A DNA stretch of 64,000 bases from Thermodesulfobium acidiphilum (GTDB lineage Bacteria; Thermodesulfobiota; Thermodesulfobiia; Thermodesulfobiales; Thermodesulfobiaceae): assembly GCF_003057965.1 (NCBI RefSeq), contig NZ_CP020921.1:1437001-1501000 (forward strand). The letters are read 5' to 3'. Shown piece by piece: positions 7,971 to 17,479 of the stretch (the first letter of the stretch is position 1; each line of letters begins with the position of its first letter). The notes under the pieces are model-generated. The model searched no databases, was not told the DNA's origin, and saw nothing but the letters and a program-made list of their open reading frames with translations. A program made the position numbers and the translations under genes.

Positions 7971-8723
7971 TTAACCAAATCTACCAGTTATATAATCTTC
8001 TGTAAGCTTTTCTTTTGGAACCTTAAATATCTGTTCTGTTACACCATATTCTATCAAACTTCCAAGATACATAAACGAAGTAAAATCAGAAATTCTTGCC
8101 GCCTGTTGCATGTTGTGTGTAACTATAACAATTACTATTTCATTTTTTAGATTCACTATCAATTCTTCTATTTTCGCAGTAGAAATAGGATCAAGTGCCG
8201 ATGTAGGCTCATCCATCAAGATAATTTCAGGATCGTTTGCAAGAGCCCTTGCAATGCAAAGCCTTTGTTGCTGACCACCTGAAAGATTTGTAGGGAGTTC
8301 CTTTAATCTATCCTTAGTTTCTTCCCATAAAGCAACTCTAATTAAATTTTTTTCACAAATCTCCTCTTTTTGTTTTTTTGAAAGCCTTTTTCCACTCATT
8401 AGAAATCCTGCTAGAACATTGTCCTGTATAGACATAAATGGAAAGGGATTAGGTCTTTGGAAAACCATTCCAACCTTTCTTCTCACTTTATACAGGTCCA
8501 TCTTAAAAATATTTTCATTGTCCAAAAGTATTTTGCCCTTAACAGATGCATTTTTGTCAAGCTCATGCATTCTATTCAGACACCTCAAAAGGGTTGTTTT
8601 CCCACATCCAGAAGGTCCAATTATCGCTGTAACAGCCCTGTCGTAAATATCAAGGTTTATACCCTTCAAGACTTCGTTTTTTCCAAAAAAGGCTCGAACG
8701 TTCTCCAATTTCATCTTTATCAT
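7971..8723 (-). CDS. pstB: phosphate ABC transporter ATPase PstB
   Basis: 250 residues, cytoplasmic. Walker [10 protein letters not shown] (about 37-45), Q-loop [10 protein letters not shown], signature LSGGQQQRL, Walker [14 protein letters not shown] and the switch histidine in IVTHNMQQA are all present. The PNPFP segment after the Q-loop and the full length are typical of PstB and not of other import ATPases. It powers the PstCA channel encoded just upstream. Confidence 0.97.
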   Translation of the reverse strand: MIKMKLENVRAFFGKNEVLKGINLDIYDRAVTAIIGPSGCGKTTLLRCLNRMHELDKNASVKGKILLDNENIFKMDLYKVRRKVGMVFQRPNPFPFMSIQDNVLAGFLMSGKRLSKKQKEEICEKNLIRVALWEETKDRLKELPTNLSGGQQQRLCIARALANDPEIILMDEPTSALDPISTAKIEELIVNLKNEIVIVIVTHNMQQAARISDFTSFMYLGSLIEYGVTEQIFKVPKEKLTEDYITGRFG

Positions 8724-8734
8724 ATTTTTTTCGC

Positions 8735-9553
8735 CTACTCCCCAAGTCTTCTATAACGACCTAAAATTATACTTAAAACTGTAACAAATGTTATTAGAAC
8801 TAATGCCCCAGCCCAGGCCAGCCTGTGCCATTCATCATATGGAGAGATCGCATATATAAATATTTGTAACGGTATCGCAGCCATTGGCCTTGTAGGATTT
8901 AATTCTAAAAAGCTGTTTCCAAAAGCTGTAAAAAGAAGTGGAGCTGTTTCTCCAGCTATTCGCGCAAGAGTCAAAAGTGAAATAGCTAGAAGTGGAAATT
9001 TTGCAAATCTAAGCACTACATAAAAAATAACCCTTGTCCTAGAAAGACCAAGCGAATAAGCCGCCTCAAGCAAAAGAGTAGGAGTCATATTAAAAATCTG
9101 TTCACTAGCAAGTACCATATAAGGTATTCCCACTAATGCAAGTGCTATTGAACCAGCAAGGCCAGAAAAGTGCCCCATTTGCTTCACAACTATATAATAA
9201 ACACAAATACCACAAACAATTGTAGGCGTCCCCTGAAGCAAAGACATGGCTTCTTTTAAAAACTTAGCAAAGAGACTTCCTGAATAGAGGTGTAAATAGA
9301 GACCACCTAAAATAGACAAAGAAACTATTATTACCATTGCAAGTGAATCAATAATTATCGAGCCTACAATCGCCTGTTTAAATCCTCCTGAACTAGAACC
9401 TACTGGTCTTGCCGTTTCAGTAAAAAAATTAATGCTTAGCGAGCTAATTCCATCCTTTATAAGTTGAAAGAGAATAAAGGCTAAGACCAAAGATACAAAA
9501 ATCGCCACAGACAATGTAAAAATTTGAAAAACTTTATCAATAATAAACCTCAA
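8735..9553 (-). CDS. pstA: phosphate ABC transporter permease PstA
   Basis: 272 residues with six membrane helices and the inner-membrane EAA-type loop for contact with PstB ([24 protein letters not shown]). Together with PstC it forms the phosphate channel. It starts one base after the pstC stop, so the two are translationally coupled. Confidence 0.95.
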   Translation of the reverse strand: MRFIIDKVFQIFTLSVAIFVSLVLAFILFQLIKDGISSLSINFFTETARPVGSSSGGFKQAIVGSIIIDSLAMVIIVSLSILGGLYLHLYSGSLFAKFLKEAMSLLQGTPTIVCGICVYYIVVKQMGHFSGLAGSIALALVGIPYMVLASEQIFNMTPTLLLEAAYSLGLSRTRVIFYVVLRFAKFPLLAISLLTLARIAGETAPLLFTAFGNSFLELNPTRPMAAIPLQIFIYAISPYDEWHRLAWAGALVLITFVTVLSIILGRYRRLGE

Positions 9554-10495
9554 CTATGCCCTCCTGTACAAAAGCCTTAGTAAGAGCTTAGCTAAAACAT
9601 TAGTAGTGAATACAAGAATAAACAAAATAAGTCCAAGCTCAAACAAAACAGATAAATATATTCTAGAAAAAGCTTCAGCAAACTCATTTGCAATAATACT
9701 TGTCAGCGTTGCCGTTGGAGAGAAAAGTGAATTTGGGAAAAAAGGCCTGTTTCCAATAAGCATTGCTGTAGCCATAGTCTCTTCCATACCCCTTGCAAGT
9801 GAGAGAAATATTACAGCTATTATGCCCTCTCTAATAAATGGAAGAATCAAACATTTAACAATCTCAAACTTTGTTATTCCAAGACTAAAACCAGCTTCAA
9901 TTAAACTTTTAGGAACTAAAATTATTAATTCCTTAATCAAAACAGTCTGAATCGGAACAAGCATCAAAGTTAAGATCAAAATAGTAGTAAAAAGACCAAA
10001 TGGAGAAGGGGTCCCATTCAAAAATGGAATAAAGCCAAACAAAGTTTTTATTATAGTTTCAATTTTATCAATATGTGGAGCTACATAAAAAATAGCCCAC
10101 AAACCAAGAACCACTGATGGTATAGACGCAAGCGCATCTATAACTGTAGAAAAAAAGGAAGAAATTTTTCCTCTTGAATAAAACGAAAGAAAGAGGGCTA
10201 TTGGAGTTGAAATCATCAAGCCAAAAATTGTGCTAATAACGCCAACCATAACTGTTACAAATAAAGGCGCTATGACACCAAATTTATCGTTTACAGGATC
10301 CCAGTTGTTCGTAGTAAATACGCTTAAACCCAAATGCTCTATTGCAGGCAAAGAATTTATAAACAAAACTATAAAAATCAAAACTGGCAACAATACCAAA
10401 AAAAGTGCAGAAAGTTTTAACAACAAATCAAAAAAAGAAAAATTAGTAAGTCTCAAAGCGCCAAAATCGAATAAAAAATTAGCTTTTTTGAACAC
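9554..10495 (-). CDS. pstC: phosphate ABC transporter permease PstC
   Basis: 313 residues with six membrane helices and the permease loop EAGFSLGITKFEIVKCLILPF. It is the first gene of the pst operon here. The GTG at 10495 is the only plausible start and has AAGGAG 12 bases upstream. A TTAACA direct repeat resembling a Pho box lies 60-75 bases before it. The phosphate-binding protein PstS, usually encoded directly upstream, is absent; dapB lies there instead, so pstS must be elsewhere or another binding protein is used. Confidence 0.95.
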   Translation of the reverse strand: MFKKANFLFDFGALRLTNFSFFDLLLKLSALFLVLLPVLIFIVLFINSLPAIEHLGLSVFTTNNWDPVNDKFGVIAPLFVTVMVGVISTIFGLMISTPIALFLSFYSRGKISSFFSTVIDALASIPSVVLGLWAIFYVAPHIDKIETIIKTLFGFIPFLNGTPSPFGLFTTILILTLMLVPIQTVLIKELIILVPKSLIEAGFSLGITKFEIVKCLILPFIREGIIAVIFLSLARGMEETMATAMLIGNRPFFPNSLFSPTATLTSIIANEFAEAFSRIYLSVLFELGLILFILVFTTNVLAKLLLRLLYRRA

Positions 10496-10553
10496 TAAGT
10501 ACTTTCGCTCCTTAAAGTTAACATAAGATATATCTTTTAATTTATCGTAATAA

Positions 10554-10570
10554 TGTTAATTTTATGTTAA
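10554..10570 (-). promoter_or_regulatory. putative Pho box upstream of pstC
   Basis: On the minus strand two TTAACA hexamers (10570-10565 and 10559-10554) are separated by five bases (TAAAA), an 11-bp period. This is the arrangement of PhoP sites in Bacillus (TTAACA-type repeats). It faces the pst operon. Confidence 0.55.
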
Positions 10571-10702
10571 TAAAAAAATTTTCCACATATTTTTATCTTA
10601 AAATATCTAATTTCAAATTTCCATAAAACTATAAAAGCCTTACAGCTCTTTTAATTGAGAGGACATGCAAATTCAATTCTAAGTTTAAAAACTTAATTAT
10701 AT

Positions 10703-11491
10703 CTACAACAAATTTTCTAAACCTATTACAAATCCATTCAAGCCCTGCACCTTTCTAATAGCAAGTAACACCCCTGGCATAAAAGATTCTCTTGACAAAG
10801 AGTCATGTCTAATTGTCAGAATTTCACCCACACCGCCAAAAAGAACTTCTTGATGCGCTACAAATCCAGGCAACCTCACAGAATGGATTCTAATACCGTT
10901 TACTTCCCCACCAAGAGCACACTTTATTTTCTCTTCACCTTGAACAGTATCCTTATTGAAAACTTTTAAATTTTCTGACATTAAATAAGCAGTTCTTAAA
11001 GCTGTCCCAGAAGGAGCATCAGCTTTCTGATTGTGATGAAGCTCTATTATCTCAGCATGATCCAGATACCTGGCTGCTTTTTTTGCAAACTCCATCATTA
11101 AGACAGCACCCAGAGAAAAGTTAGGTGCCAGGAAAAATCCTACTTTCAATTCATTTGCCATTTTACCCAAGCGATCTAGCTCTTTGCCATCAATTCCTGT
11201 TGTCCCTACTACCACATTTCTTCTGTATTCGAGAGTTTTTTCGATAGTATGAGGAGCAACATTGCCTCTTGTAAAATCTATTAATACGTCAAACTGAGTT
11301 TTTACCAACAGGTCCTCTATAGTAGCACTTACAGGAGTAGAATCATCGATCTTGAATAATTCGCCAAGAGTTTTCCCCGCAATAGCAGGATCAACCCCAC
11401 CCACCAACTTCATATCATGTTGTTTTAAAACAGTTTCAGAAACCATTCTTCCCATCTTCCCACCAATACCAGATACTACTACCCTAATCAT
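10703..11491 (-). CDS. dapB: 4-hydroxy-tetrahydrodipicolinate reductase
   Basis: 262 residues; lysine and diaminopimelate pathway. The nucleotide-binding motif VVSGIGGKMGRMV is at the N-terminus, with ELHHNQKADAPSGTALRTA in the catalytic region (the HH pair and K-x-D-x-PSGTA motif for substrate binding). The ATG at 11491 lies six bases after GGAGGAG; a TTG at 11506 would place the Shine-Dalgarno inside the gene. No other dap gene is nearby. It follows the lipoyl-E2-like gene by 34 nt on the same strand. Confidence 0.96.
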   Translation of the reverse strand: MIRVVVSGIGGKMGRMVSETVLKQHDMKLVGGVDPAIAGKTLGELFKIDDSTPVSATIEDLLVKTQFDVLIDFTRGNVAPHTIEKTLEYRRNVVVGTTGIDGKELDRLGKMANELKVGFFLAPNFSLGAVLMMEFAKKAARYLDHAEIIELHHNQKADAPSGTALRTAYLMSENLKVFNKDTVQGEEKIKCALGGEVNGIRIHSVRLPGFVAHQEVLFGGVGEILTIRHDSLSRESFMPGVLLAIRKVQGLNGFVIGLENLL

Positions 11492-11525
11492 CCTTATCTC
11501 CTCCAAAAATAAATAAAGTACAAAT

Positions 11526-12398
11526 TTAGAGAATTAAATTCTCAGGATCAATTAAAAAAGTTTTTAATCGCTTCATAAAATTTAAAACAAAAGATAAATT
11601 TTTCTCAAAATTGCATTGAAAAAATAAACTTAACTCCCCTTTAGTCTCTTCGTTTCCAAATTTTACTCTATTATACGTACAAATAAGTAAAGAGGTTTTA
11701 TTATTCAAGCTTAACTCTACTTCATCCAAATCAATCTCTTTACAAAAAAGTATACTCAAACCTTCATTAGTCGAAAAGTCAATAATTTTACTTTTTTCTT
11801 TTTTAAATTCGTCCATAGATCTTAATCCCTCAATCTGCACTTTTCTAAACAAATCATCTGAAGAGGAAAAAATACTTTCTAAACCATTGTCAGTTAGTTC
11901 AAAAAAGCTAATAGGATAACCTTGTCCAAAAAAGGGATATTTTACATATGATTTTAAGATACAAAAAAATAAATAATTCGAAAGACTAATAGAATTTCTT
12001 TTAACGAAATTAACACTTCTTGAAATATCAATTCTGCTCTTTAGTTTCAAAAAACTTCCTGCCGGTATCCTTACAAAACTATCAAAATCCCTTTTATCTT
12101 CTTCTTTTGTCTTCTTTGCCTGACTTTCTAAACCTTTATTTGTATCCAGAGAGGGGCTAATATTAACTAATACATCTACAACCTCAGCAACTGGTTGACC
12201 TACATTTATAAAAGTATTTTCCTGAAGCATATTAATCAGCTTTCCAGAAAAGGGGGACTTTATAACGCTTGTCACTTTCTGATTTTCAATCAAAGCTATC
12301 TCTTCGCCAATCTTTACTATATCATTTTCCTTCTTTAACCATTTCACTAATCTATTTCTTATGCTATCCTTGTTTATTTCTGGCATTAAAATCTGCAC
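11526..12398 (-). CDS. lipoyl-domain protein with degenerate E2 acyltransferase domain
   Basis: 290 residues. Residues about 1-80 form a lipoyl/biotinyl domain: ILMPEINKDSI, then IENQKVTSVIKSPFSGKL, with Lys41 at the expected attachment site (usual context E-T-D-K-A). After a charged linker (about 85-110) comes a shortened region whose end, FVLNFMKRLKTFLIDPENLIL, aligns with the C-terminus of 2-oxoacid dehydrogenase E2 enzymes. Where active E2 proteins have DHRxxDG it reads QCNFEKN, so the catalytic histidine and aspartate are gone. No E3-binding domain is evident. Probably a carrier or scaffold, not an acyltransferase. It is paired with a DsrE-like gene 25 nt upstream. The GTG at 12398, seven bases after GAGGTG, is preferred. 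Confidence 0.7.
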   Translation of the reverse strand: MQILMPEINKDSIRNRLVKWLKKENDIVKIGEEIALIENQKVTSVIKSPFSGKLINMLQENTFINVGQPVAEVVDVLVNISPSLDTNKGLESQAKKTKEEDKRDFDSFVRIPAGSFLKLKSRIDISRSVNFVKRNSISLSNYLFFCILKSYVKYPFFGQGYPISFFELTDNGLESIFSSSDDLFRKVQIEGLRSMDEFKKEKSKIIDFSTNEGLSILFCKEIDLDEVELSLNNKTSLLICTYNRVKFGNEETKGELSLFFQCNFEKNLSFVLNFMKRLKTFLIDPENLIL

Positions 12399-12423
12399 AA
12401 TCAAACACCTCAAAAATTAGTCT

Positions 12424-12768
12424 TTAAATACTTATATACAAATATCCTGCCCTATAGAGCTTTACAAGTTCTATTAGACCAGCATCAATAACGTCTAAAA
12501 AAGGATACTCGTCAAATTTTACTTTTCCATCACCCGGTAATACTAACTTGAATTTTACCCCATAAGTACTTAAATCTTCCATTTTCCTTATAAGGTCTTC
12601 TGAAATCTTGTGTTTATAAAACAAATCAATTCCCTCAAAAGTAAAAAGAAATATCACCGAAATAGATCCCTTGCTTACTTTCTGATAAAGTCTCTCAACC
12701 TGCTCAATTGCAATTCCCAATCTATATGTATCACAACTTTTTACATGCAAAGCAATCTGATAAAGCAT
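12424..12768 (-). CDS. DsrE-fold protein
   Basis: 114 residues. The N-terminal LYQIALHVKSCD, the central HKISEDLIRKMEDLSTYGVKFKLVLPG and the C-terminal DAGLIELVKLYRAGYLYISI match the DsrE/YchN-like fold (small sulfur-carrier or sulfur-sensing proteins). The cysteine usually found after the central helix, as in K-x-C-x-N, is replaced by leucine, so persulfide transfer through that position is unlikely. ATG with AAGGGGG five bases upstream. It is next to the lipoyl pseudo-E2 gene and probably in one transcript with it. Confidence 0.7.
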   Translation of the reverse strand: MLYQIALHVKSCDTYRLGIAIEQVERLYQKVSKGSISVIFLFTFEGIDLFYKHKISEDLIRKMEDLSTYGVKFKLVLPGDGKVKFDEYPFLDVIDAGLIELVKLYRAGYLYISI

Positions 12769-12839
12769 ACAGACCCCCTTCTGATGAAATTAATTCGAAA
12801 ATAACTACAATATAATAATAAAGATTTTAACACATTTAG

Positions 12840-13877
12840 TTAAAAATCTAACTTAAGAGGCCAACTTGAAGGTAAAAAATTTTTCTCAAAAAACAAGACT
12901 ATGTAAGAATCAGTCATTCCAGAAATATAATCCTTTATAGCAATATTTGATTTTTCTGAATCAGAATCATATCCTATATATATCTCAGATAAATTTAAAA
13001 TTTTATCAATATTAGACTTTAAATATTCTATTATGAAGTTAAACATTCTGGTGACCTTCTCTTCTTCCCTTCTTAAAATTTCTGCTGAATATACACTTTG
13101 CATCATAAAATCCCTTAAATTCTTAACTACATCAATAAATTTTGCGTCATTTTTAAATCCTTCTTCTTCATCAAATCCACCAATAACAAGCCTTATAAGA
13201 GTATCTACTCGCTCGCTATGAGTCTTACCAATTTCTTTAACAAAGGATGGCAAATCATTATATTTCAACAAACCTGCTCTTATTGCATCGTCGAGGTCAT
13301 GACATATGTAAGAAATCTTATCACAATATCTTACCAATAAGCCTTCCTGAGTGATAGGTTTAATCTTATCGTTTATGCTATGTCTTAAAATACCATCTCT
13401 TGTCTCCTGAGTAAGATTTAGACCAAAACCCTTCCCTTCTCTTTTCTCTAAAATGTCAACAACCCTTAAACTCTGTTCCTCATGATTAAATGGAGGCAAC
13501 AACCTGTTTAACACATCCTCACCTATATGGCCAAATGGAGTATGTCCAAGATCGTGACCCAGACTTATTGCCTCTACTAGATCTTCATTTAATCCTAGAA
13601 TCCTTGCACACGTTCTCGAAATCTGAGAAACTTCAAGCACATGAGTAAGTCTCGTTCTAAAATGATCTCCCTCTGGAGAAATAAAAACTTGAGTCTTATG
13701 TTTCAAACGTCTAAATGCCTTTGAATGAATAATTCTATCCCTATCTCTTTGAAATGGATTTCTGTATTCGCATTCAGGCTCTGAAAATTGGCGACCCAAA
13801 GTCTTTGAGCTAAGAGTCGCCAATTTTGAAAGATATTCTTTCTCTCTTTTTTCCTGAGTAGTCCTATAAACCAGCAT
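12840..13877 (-). CDS. dgt: dGTP triphosphohydrolase-like protein
   Basis: 345 residues, HD superfamily. The N-terminal RNPFQRDRDRIIHSKAFRRLKHKTQVF, the metal-binding RLTHVLEVSQI and GHDLGHTPFGHIGE, and YICHDLDDAIRAG match the deoxynucleoside triphosphate triphosphohydrolase family (short type). It would hydrolyse dNTPs to nucleosides and control pool size. It follows ppdK by 25 nt, the same order seen in many clostridia-like genomes (glyQ, glyS, regulator, ppdK, dgt). The first codon is uncertain between TTG 13880 and ATG 13877; the ATG is taken. Confidence 0.93.
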   Translation of the reverse strand: MLVYRTTQEKREKEYLSKLATLSSKTLGRQFSEPECEYRNPFQRDRDRIIHSKAFRRLKHKTQVFISPEGDHFRTRLTHVLEVSQISRTCARILGLNEDLVEAISLGHDLGHTPFGHIGEDVLNRLLPPFNHEEQSLRVVDILEKREGKGFGLNLTQETRDGILRHSINDKIKPITQEGLLVRYCDKISYICHDLDDAIRAGLLKYNDLPSFVKEIGKTHSERVDTLIRLVIGGFDEEEGFKNDAKFIDVVKNLRDFMMQSVYSAEILRREEEKVTRMFNFIIEYLKSNIDKILNLSEIYIGYDSDSEKSNIAIKDYISGMTDSYIVLFFEKNFLPSSWPLKLDF

Positions 13878-13902
13878 CAAATCTTAAAAGACTAATTAAA
13901 AA

Positions 13903-16554
13903 TTATTTATCAGCTTCATACTGCCTTTTTGCAAGAATAGTTGCTCTTGCAGCAGCCAATCTAGCCACTGGCACCCTAAAGGGAGAACAACTAACATAAT
14001 TAAGACCTATTTCATAGCAAAAAGCTATTGATTCAGGGTCTCCACCATGTTCACCACATATACCAATTTCCAGATCTTTGTTTACCTTTTTCCCTCTTTC
14101 GACAGCAATCTTCATCAGCTCACCAACTCCATCTCTATCAAGCGTTTGAAATGGATTTACAGGCAGTATTCCCCTCTCTAAATACACTGGCAAAAATTTG
14201 CTTTCTGCGTCATCTCGGCTAAAGCCAAAAGTCATTTGAGTAAGATCGTTTGTGCCAAAAGAGAAAAATTTTGCATATTTTGCAATTTCATCAGCTCTTA
14301 GCGCTGCCCTTGGAAGTTCTATCATGGTACCAAATAAATATGGTATCTGAATGCCCTGTTCCAAAATAACTTCCTTTGCAACCTCTTCAAGTTTTTCTCT
14401 AACAAATCTTATTTCATTTATATGGCCTACTAGTGGTACCATTATTTCAGGAAAAACCCGGTCACCCTCTTTCATTACTTTCGCTGCCGCTTCTAAAATA
14501 GCTCTAACCTGCATCTCATTTATTTCAGGATAAACAAGGCCTAACCTGCATCCCCTAAAACCCATCATTGGGTTAGATTCTTTAAGAGCTTCTGCCCTTC
14601 TAAGAAGTCTCTTCTTTTTCTCTGCAATGTCTTTTTCTCCATTTTTTTCATGTTGGGATATTTCTTCTTTCAAGATTTCCCTTTTTGGCAAAAATTCATG
14701 TAAAGGCGGGTCAAGAAGTCTAATTATTACAGGATACCCTTTCATTTCTTTAAATATCCCATAAAAATCTTCTCTTTGCATGGGAAGCAGCTTTTCAAGT
14801 GCAGCCTTTCTTTCTTCTATAGTCTCGGCTACTATCATTTCTTGCATAGCTGGAAGTCTATCCTGAGCCATAAACATATGTTCAGTTCTACAAAGGCCTA
14901 TTCCCTTTGCCCCAAATTCATAGCTTCTTTTCGCATCTTCTGGAGTATCAGCGTTGGCTCTAACTTGAATATTAGCTAATTTATCAGACAAAGACAACAA
15001 ATTCTTGAGATCCTCACTGAGCTCTGGCATAATAAGTGGAGCAACGCCTTTGAAAATATTTCCAGAAGTCCCATCTATTGTTATAACGTCAAATTCCTTT
15101 ACAGTTTCACCATTTACAGTAAATAATCTTTCTTTTAGATCTATTTTTATCGATTCAGCACCTACTACAGCAGGCTTTCCCATTCCTCTAGCTACCACAG
15201 CAGCATGACTTGTCATTCCACCTCTTGCAGTAAGAACACCCTTTGCAGCAGCCAAACCGTGGATGTCATCTGGAACAGTCTCTGGTCTAACTAAAATTAC
15301 GTCCTCATCACTCATCTTAGCAGCAAGATCAGCATCAAAAACAACTTTCCCTGTAGCAGCACCCGGAGATGCACCTAACCCCTTTGCTATACTTTGAAGC
15401 TTGGAGGAGACATTAATTCTTGGATGAAGTAAAAAGTCCACCTGGGACGGTTCAACTCTTAAAATTGCTTCTTCTTCGCTGATCAACCCTTCATTCAAAA
15501 AGTCCATAGCAAGTTTTACAGCTGCACCAGGCGTTCTTTTGCCCGTTCTAACTTGAAGCATATAAAGCTTTCCCTTTTCTATGGTAAACTCTATATCTTG
15601 CATATCTTTATAGTGTTCTTCTAAAATTTTGCAAAACTTCAAAAGCTCATCATAAACAGCTGGCATTTCCTTTTTCAACTCGATTATAGGCTTTGGGGTC
15701 CTTATACCGGCAACTACATCTTCACCCTGTGCATTTACTAAATATTCACCAAAAATCCCCTTATCGCCTTTCTTTGGGTCTCTTGTAAATGCTACACCAG
15801 TAGCGCTATCATCGCCCATATTTCCAAAAACCATGGTTACAACGTTTACAGCTGTGCCAAGGTCATCCGGAATATTATTAATTCTTCTATAAGTAATTGC
15901 ACGAGGAGCGTTCCACGATCTGAATACGGCTTCTATGGCCATTCTCAATTGAATAAAAGGGTCCTGTGGAAATTCTTTATTAAACTTCTTATATATGTCA
16001 AAATATCTTTTTATAAGCTCCTTGAGGTCATCAGCACTTAGTTCTACATCATATTTAATGCCTTTTTTGGCCTTTAAACTTTCAAGTTCATTTTCAAAAG
16101 GCTGTAAGCCCATATCCAATACAATATCGCCAAACATCTGAATAAGTCTTCTATAAGAATCATAGGCAAGTCTTGGATTAGAAGATTCCTTACTAAATAA
16201 TTCTACCGTCTCATCGTTTAAGCCAATATTTAAAACGGTATCCATCATCCCTGGCATCGAAAACTTTGCACCTGACCTAACCGAAAAAAGAAGAGGTAAC
16301 CCAGACTTTGCAGCAAACTTTTTCCCCGTTTTTTCTTCAACAATCCTGACATTTTCCAAAACCATTGGCCAAAGCTCTTCGATAACTTTTTCGCCCTTTT
16401 TCATATAGAGATTACAAACTTCAGTTGTAATAGTAAACCCTGGGGGTACAGGCAAACCAATGTTTGTCATCTCTGCAAGACCAGCACCCTTACCGCCCAA
16501 CAAGTCTCTCATGGAAGCGTTGCCTTCTTCAAATAAATATACCCATTTCCCCAT
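13903..16554 (-). CDS. ppdK: pyruvate phosphate dikinase
   Basis: 883 residues, the usual length. It interconverts pyruvate, ATP and phosphate with phosphoenolpyruvate, AMP and pyrophosphate. N-terminal ATP-grasp (KWVYLFEEGNASMRDLLGGKGAGLAEM), a central swivelling domain with the catalytic histidine in GGMTSHAAVVARGMGKP, and a C-terminal TIM barrel with the catalytic cysteine in GICGEHGGDP. The ATG at 16554 follows AGGAGG by seven bases; a GTG at 16560 directly abuts the Shine-Dalgarno. The regulator gene lies just upstream, showing that the enzyme is switched by phosphorylation. Confidence 0.97.
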   Translation of the reverse strand: MGKWVYLFEEGNASMRDLLGGKGAGLAEMTNIGLPVPPGFTITTEVCNLYMKKGEKVIEELWPMVLENVRIVEEKTGKKFAAKSGLPLLFSVRSGAKFSMPGMMDTVLNIGLNDETVELFSKESSNPRLAYDSYRRLIQMFGDIVLDMGLQPFENELESLKAKKGIKYDVELSADDLKELIKRYFDIYKKFNKEFPQDPFIQLRMAIEAVFRSWNAPRAITYRRINNIPDDLGTAVNVVTMVFGNMGDDSATGVAFTRDPKKGDKGIFGEYLVNAQGEDVVAGIRTPKPIIELKKEMPAVYDELLKFCKILEEHYKDMQDIEFTIEKGKLYMLQVRTGKRTPGAAVKLAMDFLNEGLISEEEAILRVEPSQVDFLLHPRINVSSKLQSIAKGLGASPGAATGKVVFDADLAAKMSDEDVILVRPETVPDDIHGLAAAKGVLTARGGMTSHAAVVARGMGKPAVVGAESIKIDLKERLFTVNGETVKEFDVITIDGTSGNIFKGVAPLIMPELSEDLKNLLSLSDKLANIQVRANADTPEDAKRSYEFGAKGIGLCRTEHMFMAQDRLPAMQEMIVAETIEERKAALEKLLPMQREDFYGIFKEMKGYPVIIRLLDPPLHEFLPKREILKEEISQHEKNGEKDIAEKKKRLLRRAEALKESNPMMGFRGCRLGLVYPEINEMQVRAILEAAAKVMKEGDRVFPEIMVPLVGHINEIRFVREKLEEVAKEVILEQGIQIPYLFGTMIELPRAALRADEIAKYAKFFSFGTNDLTQMTFGFSRDDAESKFLPVYLERGILPVNPFQTLDRDGVGELMKIAVERGKKVNKDLEIGICGEHGGDPESIAFCYEIGLNYVSCSPFRVPVARLAAARATILAKRQYEADK

Positions 16555-16642
16555 GTTCACTCCTCCTAAAATAGATTTTAAACCCTTTTGTCCTCAGAAT
16601 TACTAAACTAGATTTTAGCACAACAAACAAATATAAACTTTC

Positions 16643-17455
16643 TTAGGAAATTTTATTATTGCTCAAAATATTAAGTATTTCTGTCGCAGTTTCCTCTACT
16701 GCCTTGTTTGTTGCATCAACAACTTTACAACCGATCCTCTTCATAATATTTTTAGCAAAAAGGAGCTCTTCCTCTACAAATCGTATATCCATATACGCCT
16801 TCATGCCGGTAATACCCATTTTCTCCAATCTCTTTGCTCTTATAGCAGCTAAAGCATTTGGTTCTATAGTCAAACCGATTATTTTCTCCTTAGGCAGATC
16901 AAACAATATGCTAGGAGGTTCTATGCCTAATACCAAAGGAATATTTGCAACCTTGTATCCTTGATGTGCCATATACATTGAAAGTGGGGTCTTAGAAGTT
17001 CGAGATACACCAATTAATATTAAATCAGCTTTTAACAAATCGCCTAGATTTGCTCTCCCATCATCACATCTTACAGCAAACTCTATTGCCTCTACCCTGC
17101 TAAAATACATGGTATCGAGTTTGTGTAAAATTCCAGGTTTTTCAATTGGGCTCTGTCTTGTAAACGTTTTTATTGCATCAATTGTTTGGCCTAAAACATC
17201 AACAGCCTTTATAGATCTTTTCTCTACCTCATCCTTTAAAAGCGATCTAAGTTGACTGGTTACAATTGTGTAGAGTATCAACGTATCTTCTGGATTAATG
17301 TTTTCTAAAATTTCAATAAGCTTTTTCTCATCAGTTACATAAGGAATTCTTTTAATTCGAAAATCAACGGCATTCTCAGGAAAAAGGCTTGTTGCAGCCA
17401 CTGCTACTGCTTGTGCAGTGTGACCGGTTGAATCAGATAATATTAGAATATTCAC
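16643..17455 (-). CDS. PPDK regulatory protein (DUF299 kinase/phosphorylase)
   Basis: 270 residues. The P-loop-like GVSRTSKTPLSMYMAHQGYKVANIPL is diagnostic of bifunctional regulators that use ADP to phosphorylate, and phosphate to dephosphorylate, the threonine next to the catalytic histidine of PPDK (or of PEP synthase). The neighbouring target gene here is ppdK. GTG start with AAGGAG five bases upstream. It sits 24 nt after glyS, in the conserved glyQ-glyS-regulator-ppdK order. Confidence 0.95.
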   Translation of the reverse strand: MNILILSDSTGHTAQAVAVAATSLFPENAVDFRIKRIPYVTDEKKLIEILENINPEDTLILYTIVTSQLRSLLKDEVEKRSIKAVDVLGQTIDAIKTFTRQSPIEKPGILHKLDTMYFSRVEAIEFAVRCDDGRANLGDLLKADLILIGVSRTSKTPLSMYMAHQGYKVANIPLVLGIEPPSILFDLPKEKIIGLTIEPNALAAIRAKRLEKMGITGMKAYMDIRFVEEELLFAKNIMKRIGCKVVDATNKAVEETATEILNILSNNKIS

Positions 17456-17479
17456 TTTGACTCCTTAAAAAGAAAGTTA

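Noticed and set aside
10660-10702. AAGTTT/AAACTT hairpin after dapB as terminator
   Set aside because: The stem is only six A-T-rich pairs and no T-tract follows.
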